From assembly GCA_002937555.1 (NCBI GenBank), contig PTKB01000078.1, forward strand, positions 1 through 10,392: a stretch of DNA of 10,392 nt, given 5' to 3'. Position 1 is the first letter of the stretch, and the number at the start of each line of letters is the position of its first letter. Made by a program: the position numbers and the translations under genes. Source of the stretch: Alphaproteobacteria bacterium MarineAlpha10_Bin2 (GTDB lineage: Bacteria > Pseudomonadota > Alphaproteobacteria > UBA828). The notes beneath the pieces are model-generated. The model worked only from the letters and a program-made list of their open reading frames with translations. It was not told the DNA's origin and ran no database searches. Of the stretch, positions 6,936 to 10,392 are shown piece after piece.

Positions 6936-7323
6936 CAAAAGGATTCGGCGGTTCTTAAACGTTTTGGTCTGGAAATTCGATGCCGGGTTAACCGAACCTG
7001 TAGCATAAATATCACAGTGGGCGCGTCAGAGCGGTTGTGTGCGACTTTCGGACCTTGCGGTGCTGGTTTCTTGATTTGGGATATGCTAATTAACTGATGG
7101 GTTTACGGACGGAAATGGGGAATAGTGCGAGCTTGGGAAGCGCGATGTCGACTTGGGCTTTACCGATGAATTCGCAACTCTCCACTGTTGCTAAAATCAC
7201 GGGTTTGGTGCAAATCAATTAACTGAACAAAATTCGCGCTACCGTTAATGCCGACGAAACGCGTACCGGATAACAATAATAGGCATCGGAGATGGTCAGG
7301 GGCGTGAATTCGAGGACGAGCAT

Positions 7324-8154
7324 GTGACCTTTGGGGCGGCATCTGGAACACTGAAAAATTTTGGGCGCGTGCTGGCGTTGCTCGTCGTTCTCGGCGTCGC
7401 CGCCAATTGCGCGTCCGATCCGCCGCCCGAAGATTATGATGACCAGGAATATTCGGTGAACGATCCGTTAGAGGGCCTCAACCGGGTCACCTTTGAGTTC
7501 AACCAAACGGTGGATGCCGTTTTGTTAAAGCCGATGGCGGAGATATATGTCGGCGTGGTGCCAAAATGGGGCCGCGACCGAGTTAACGACATTCTCAATA
7601 ACTTCGGCGAGCCGAGCAATTTCGCCAACGCCTTGTTGCAGTGGGAAATGGAGCGCGCCGTCACTTCAATGCTGCGCTTCGCGTTCAACTCGACAATCGG
7701 GCTGGGCGGGTTTTTCGATGTTGCCGAAGGAATTGGCCTCAGCCGGGCGAGTGAAGATTTTGGCCAGACATTGGCTGTTTGGGGTGTCGGCGAAGGACCC
7801 TATCTGGTGCTGCCGCTGCTCGGCCCCTCCAATCCGCGCGACGCCGTGGGACTGGCCGTGGATTGGGTGATAGATCCGGTTTCCCGGTCGTTTCGCAGCC
7901 ATGAAAAAAATCAGCGCTTCATCGCCCGCGGCATCGATCAGCGTTCCCGGTATATTGTCGATTTAGAGACCTTGGAAGAAACCTCGATTGATTTCTATGC
8001 CGCCATGCGGGAACTCTATCGGCAACATCGGGCAAACGAAGTCCGCAATGGTGAGTTGCCGCCGCCCTTGCCCATCCCCAGCATCACGCTGGAAGAATTT
8101 TTGGACGAAGAGTTCGATCAGACGGCGGCGAGCGGCGAGGCGAGCGAACAATGA
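7324..8154 (+). CDS. mlaA: MlaA (VacJ) family outer-membrane lipoprotein
   Basis: MlaA removes mislocalised phospholipid from the outer leaflet of the outer membrane and passes it to MlaC. The 276-residue product (E. coli MlaA 251) has family landmarks: NDPLEGLNRVTFEFNQTVD, KPMAEIYVGVVPKWGRDRV, NNFGEPSNFANALLQ, RFAFNSTIGLGGFFDVA, EDFGQTLAVWGVGEGPYLVLPLLGPSNPRDAVG and DPVSRSF. An N-terminal hydrophobic segment ends in VAANC, with the likely lipidated Cys at residue 29; the -1 residue is Asn, which departs from the usual Gly/Ala/Ser. GTG at 7324 is chosen because GAGGA sits 7 bases upstream (7312-7316) and the protein then begins with a normal-length signal. An ATG two bases earlier is followed at once by TGA. 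The gene overlaps mlaC by four bases (ATGA), indicating coupled synthesis. Confidence 0.95.
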   Translation: MTFGAASGTLKNFGRVLALLVVLGVAANCASDPPPEDYDDQEYSVNDPLEGLNRVTFEFNQTVDAVLLKPMAEIYVGVVPKWGRDRVNDILNNFGEPSNFANALLQWEMERAVTSMLRFAFNSTIGLGGFFDVAEGIGLSRASEDFGQTLAVWGVGEGPYLVLPLLGPSNPRDAVGLAVDWVIDPVSRSFRSHEKNQRFIARGIDQRSRYIVDLETLEETSIDFYAAMRELYRQHRANEVRNGELPPPLPIPSITLEEFLDEEFDQTAASGEASEQ

Positions 8155-8816
8155 AGGCAATGACCATCATTTCGCCCGGCCGATTGTCCGGGCGGCGTCA
8201 CTTCATCGCTGTGCTGGCCATATTGTTGTTTTCGTTTTCCGGCGCGAGCGTATCTGCAAGTGCGAATGACGGCGAAGCGAGCGAATTCATCCGCGACCTG
8301 GGTGAACGTGCCGTAGACGTCTTGCGCGACAAGGAAAACACGACCTTCGCCGAGCGCGAATCCGCCTTCCGCAACATCCTCGTGGATGGCTTTCATTTAA
8401 GAACGATCAGCCGCTTCGTACTGGGGCGGCATTGGCGCAGCGCCACAAAGGCGCAGCGACAAGCTTACAATGATGTGTTCGTCGATTTCATCGTCCGTGT
8501 CTATGCCAGCCGGTTCGATTCATATGGCGGCGAACAGTTTGAGATTCTAAAAGCCGTAAATTCGGATGTTGAGGGCGACACCATCGTTCGGACGCATATC
8601 CTCAGACCGTCGAGCAGCTCGCCGATCGGCGTGGATTACCGCGTCCGGGTGATAGATGGCGGCTACAAAGTCGTCGACGTCACCGTCGAAGGCATCAGCA
8701 TGCTGCATACGCACCGGGTTGAGTTCGCTTCGGTGATCAACCGCAAGGGCATGGACGGCTTTCTCGATGAATTGCGCGCGCAGGTCGTTGCGCGGGGTAA
8801 AAACGCCGTCAACTAA
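8151..8816 (+). CDS. mlaC: MlaC (Ttg2D) family periplasmic phospholipid-binding protein
   Basis: MlaC carries phospholipid through the periplasm between MlaA and the inner-membrane MlaFEDB complex. The 221-residue product has a signal peptide with basic residues (RLSGRRH), a hydrophobic core (FIAVLAILLFSFSG) and a likely cleavage after ASA near residue 38. The mature part has typical landmarks: REKxxxFRNIL-like ERESAFRNILVDGFHLRTIS, RFVLGRHWRSATKAQRQAYNDVF, YASRFDSYGGEQFEI, then YRVRVIDGGYKVVDVTVEGISM and FASVINRKGMDGFLDELR. It starts at an ATGA overlap with mlaA, the only ribosome access likely being by coupling; an ATG nine bases later is an alternative. The genes for MlaFED are not in the window, as is common in alphaproteobacteria where mlaA-mlaC stand apart. 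Confidence 0.93.
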   Translation: MKAMTIISPGRLSGRRHFIAVLAILLFSFSGASVSASANDGEASEFIRDLGERAVDVLRDKENTTFAERESAFRNILVDGFHLRTISRFVLGRHWRSATKAQRQAYNDVFVDFIVRVYASRFDSYGGEQFEILKAVNSDVEGDTIVRTHILRPSSSSPIGVDYRVRVIDGGYKVVDVTVEGISMLHTHRVEFASVINRKGMDGFLDELRAQVVARGKNAVN

Positions 8817-8841
8817 GTCCGGCGCGGCCCGCATCTAAGCG

Positions 8842-9297
8842 CTACAAAATCTGATAGACGTCATACACTGGGCCGGTTGCCAAGCGCTGTCCCGTGCCGA
8901 CCGTGACGATGCGGTTGAGCCAGTCGTATTTTTCCGCCCCGGTTTCGAAAAACGGCGCGACGCGGAAATAATATTCCGACGCATCGACCGCTTCGCCCTT
9001 GTTGAGCCGTTCCATGACCGCCGCCGGCCCGTGGCGGAAGCCGCGATAGGTCATGTAGATGAGCGCATCGTCATCGGTCTTGAGGGTCACGCGGACATCC
9101 AATTGCAGCACCCCATCGGCGCGCAACAGAAGCCAATCCCCACCGCCGGGCAGGATCGTTCCCTTCAGCTCGGGGCCGGCGAAACTGCCGCCGGTGACTT
9201 TGGCGATGCGGCGCTCGCCGATCGGCGTGGCGCCGACCATCTGCAACGGCATTTCGACTTCGACAGGCATGTTGAAGAGATGTTTCATCTGAATCAT
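8842..9297 (-). CDS. DUF3237 (UPF0311) family protein, function unknown
   Basis: This 151-residue protein belongs to the DUF3237 family, small beta-barrel proteins without an established function. Diagnostic stretches are GGSFAGPELKGTILPGGGDWLLLRADG, LDVRVTLKTDDDALIYMTYRGFRHG, a YYFRVAPFFETGAEKYDWLNRIVTVGTG block and the terminal GPVYDVYQIL. It has no signal peptide or membrane segment and should be cytosolic. ATG at 9297 (MIQMKHLF) is chosen because GGAGG ends four bases before it; an in-frame upstream start at 9330 has no such site. The gene converges on mlaC with only 25 bases between their stops and no obvious terminator. It is divergent from the acyl-CoA synthetase; an acyl-CoA link is possible from this context alone and is not shown by the sequence. 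Confidence 0.88.
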   Translation of the reverse strand: MIQMKHLFNMPVEVEMPLQMVGATPIGERRIAKVTGGSFAGPELKGTILPGGGDWLLLRADGVLQLDVRVTLKTDDDALIYMTYRGFRHGPAAVMERLNKGEAVDASEYYFRVAPFFETGAEKYDWLNRIVTVGTGQRLATGPVYDVYQIL

Positions 9298-9340
9298 GGG
9301 GCCTCCGGTGCGCTTCTTTCGTGAAGACACCGCTCGGCGC

Positions 9341-9365
9341 GGCGCCGCCGCCCGGCGGTGGCGCC
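9341..9365. repeat. Strong GC hairpin in the DUF3237/acyl-CoA synthetase divergent region
   Basis: GGCGCCGCCG (9341-9350) can pair with CGGTGGCGCC (9356-9365) across a CCCGG loop. The 10-bp stem has one G-T pair that is tolerated in RNA from the plus strand and becomes a C-A mismatch in minus-strand RNA. No T-tract follows, so it is not a standard terminator in either direction. Confidence 0.5.
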
Positions 9366-9421
9366 ATCAAGCACAGGAAATGCGCGCCGCGCAATAGGCA
9401 ACGGTTGGGCGCTTCCAGGTC

Positions 9422-9450
9422 TTGTACTGCGTGCGCCAATCCCATATGAA
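9422..9450 (+). promoter_or_regulatory. Candidate promoter for the leader ORF and acyl-CoA synthetase (TTGTAC, 17 bp, TATGAA)
   Basis: TTGTAC (9422-9427) and TATGAA (9445-9450) are separated by exactly 17 bases and lie 45 bases before the short ORF at 9495. The stretch after the -10 box is unusually A-rich for this window. The hexamers match consensus in three and four positions, so this is a modest call. Confidence 0.35.
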
Positions 9451-9494
9451 AAAACCAACAAGATAAAGAGATATGCCTCATCAGGGAGGTTATC

Positions 9495-9563
9495 GTGAAC
9501 TGGGCCGATGATCGCGCCTGTAGCAGCCGCGCGGGGTTTTGCGTGCGGGCGCTAATCGTATGA
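9495..9563 (+). CDS. Possible 22-codon leader peptide coupled to the acyl-CoA synthetase
   Basis: A GTG at 9495 is preceded by GGGAGG (9484-9489) at a 5-base spacing, the best ribosome site in this intergenic region. The frame encodes 22 residues (VNWADDRACSSRAGFCVRAL then IV, with the first residue read as Met) and stops at TGA 9561-9563. That TGA overlaps the synthetase ATG at 9560 as ATGA. No homologue is known to me. There is no run of one amino acid typical of attenuation leaders. It may serve only to deliver ribosomes to the synthetase start, which has no recognisable site of its own. Confidence 0.4.
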   Translation: MNWADDRACSSRAGFCVRALIV

Positions 9564-10392
9564 CCGAAGACGCACACCACGCGTCGCCGGGAAACTTGCC
9601 GTCGCAATCCGGCGAGACTTTGCCGCAACTGCTGGCACGGAACGCCGGCCTGTTCGGGCGGCGCGACGCCATGCGCGAAAAGTCATTCGGCATTTGGCGC
9701 AGTTGGACCTGGGCCGAAATGTTGCAGGAAGTTGGCGCCCTGGCCCGTGGCTTATCGGAACTGGGCGTGAAGCGCGGCGATCGCGTGGTGCTGATCGGCG
9801 ACAACCGGCCGCGTCTCTATTGGTCGATGTCGGCATTGCAGGTGCTTGGCGCCGTGCCGGTGCCCTTGTTCCCCGATATCGCGGCGGCGGAGCTGGCGGC
9901 GCGCCTTACCCGGGTAAAGGCCCGCTTCGCCATCGTCGAGGGCCAAGAGGAAGTCGACAAACTTCTTGAAGCCACGGAGAACGGTTCGCGCTTGGCGGCA
10001 ATCCTGTTCGATCGCCCACGCGGCATGCGGCGCTATGGTGAGCCGACGCTTTATGCGCTTGACGATATTGTGGCCGAGGGCGGTGCGGCGGCGGCCGGCA
10101 CGTCTTGGCTCGAGGGCGAAATCGCCGCCGGGCGCAAATCGGATCCGGCGGTTATCCTCTTTACCTCTGGCGCGACCGGCGAGCCCAAGCCCGCCCTGCT
10201 GTCGCACGCCCTTCTAATCGGCGCCGGCCAAGCCCTGGCTGCAGAGGCCGGTTTGAGCGAACGCGAACAGGTCCTGGCCTATCTCCCCATGGCCTGGTAC
10301 GCGGATCATATTCCGAGCTATGTGCAGGCACATATTGCCGGCTATTGCGTATCCTGCCCCGAGTCCGGCGACACCGTGCTGAACGATTTACG
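9560..10392 (+). CDS. AMP-forming acyl-CoA synthetase (long-chain fatty-acid-CoA ligase-like), N-terminal 277 residues
   Basis: Members of this family activate a carboxylic acid with ATP to an acyl-adenylate and then form the acyl-CoA thioester. Visible parts are IWRSWTWAEML near residues 45-55, the region LGVKRGDRVVLIGDNRPRLYW, VLGAVPVPLFPDIAAAEL, and the nucleotide-binding motif FTSGATGEPKPALLSH (T202-P211 core) in place of the usual YTSGTTGxPKG. The stretch LAYLPMAWYADHI matches the LPLAW type of long-chain synthetases. The C-terminal half lies beyond the right edge, so substrate class is unresolved. ATG at 9560 is the only good in-frame start before the conserved region. It has no clear ribosome site, but its ATGA overlap with the short ORF at 9495 suggests coupling. 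In related organisms similar synthetases often sit next to branched-chain-type ABC transporter genes; the window ends too early to tell. Confidence 0.9.
   Translation, partial: MTEDAHHASPGNLPSQSGETLPQLLARNAGLFGRRDAMREKSFGIWRSWTWAEMLQEVGALARGLSELGVKRGDRVVLIGDNRPRLYWSMSALQVLGAVPVPLFPDIAAAELAARLTRVKARFAIVEGQEEVDKLLEATENGSRLAAILFDRPRGMRRYGEPTLYALDDIVAEGGAAAAGTSWLEGEIAAGRKSDPAVILFTSGATGEPKPALLSHALLIGAGQALAAEAGLSEREQVLAYLPMAWYADHIPSYVQAHIAGYCVSCPESGDTVLNDL

Larger units (their letters stand above)
6774..7323. other. Long intergenic region upstream of mlaA; palindrome and candidate promoter, no confident gene
   Basis: These 550 bases are less GC-rich than the flanking genes. No convincing terminator with a T-tract follows the EF-G-like gene; only a GATCGGCGCCGGTC near-palindrome lies shortly after its stop. 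A perfect 12-bp palindrome lies at 6886-6897, with a candidate promoter just after it. A 35-codon reading frame at 7115-7222 has only a weak ribosome site. Several AT-rich stretches between 7200 and 7290 could host the mlaA promoter, but I could not fix one. An unrecognised small RNA cannot be excluded. Confidence 0.5.

Noticed and set aside
9298..9628. Minus-strand frame of 185 codons (9071-9628) overlapping the DUF3237 gene
   Set aside because: It is a shifted frame of DUF3237 extended through the intergenic region and opposite the acyl-CoA synthetase start; no domain is recognisable.

Overview
The window looks like chromosomal DNA of a high-GC alphaproteobacterium, probably Rhodospirillales-like. 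This is inferred from an A-type RNase P RNA, an mraZ-rsmH start to the division and cell wall (dcw) cluster, an mlaA-mlaC pair, an EF-G-like paralogue, and strong G/C bias at third codon positions. I see no insertion sequence, CRISPR array, tRNA or prophage gene.

Layout. From 1 to about 4490 everything reads on the minus strand, so in transcription order it is djlA-like co-chaperone, EamA-type exporter, AmpD/AmiD-type amidase, rnpB, a roughly 300-base AT-rich gap, then mraZ and rsmH, which runs off the left edge. The rnpB promoter sits inside the end of the amidase gene, and its -10 box contains the amidase stop codon. The mraZ promoter carries four TGG-type pentamers at an exact 10-base period, which fits autoregulation by MraZ. 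Divergent from djlA, a complete EF-G-like GTPase gene runs on the plus strand (4737-6773). Its GTPase motifs are eroded, but its ribosome-contacting C-terminal half is well preserved.

A 550-base gap (6774-7323) holds a 12-bp perfect palindrome and a possible promoter. It is followed by mlaA and mlaC, which overlap by ATGA and encode the outer-membrane lipoprotein and the periplasmic phospholipid carrier of the Mla lipid-asymmetry system. A minus-strand DUF3237 gene converges on mlaC. The right edge holds the N-terminal 277 residues of an AMP-forming acyl-CoA synthetase. A 22-codon ORF with a much better ribosome binding site precedes it and ends in an ATGA overlap with its start codon.

How the genes work together. 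The left half combines envelope construction and division (mraZ, rsmH, amidase) with a housekeeping ribozyme and a chaperone gene. The right half concerns outer-membrane lipid homeostasis and fatty-acid activation. Most genes are ordinary housekeeping genes. The less ordinary material is regulatory and small-scale: the mraZ operator array, the rnpB promoter/stop-codon overlap, the possible leader peptide, and the EF-G paralogue with a missing catalytic histidine.
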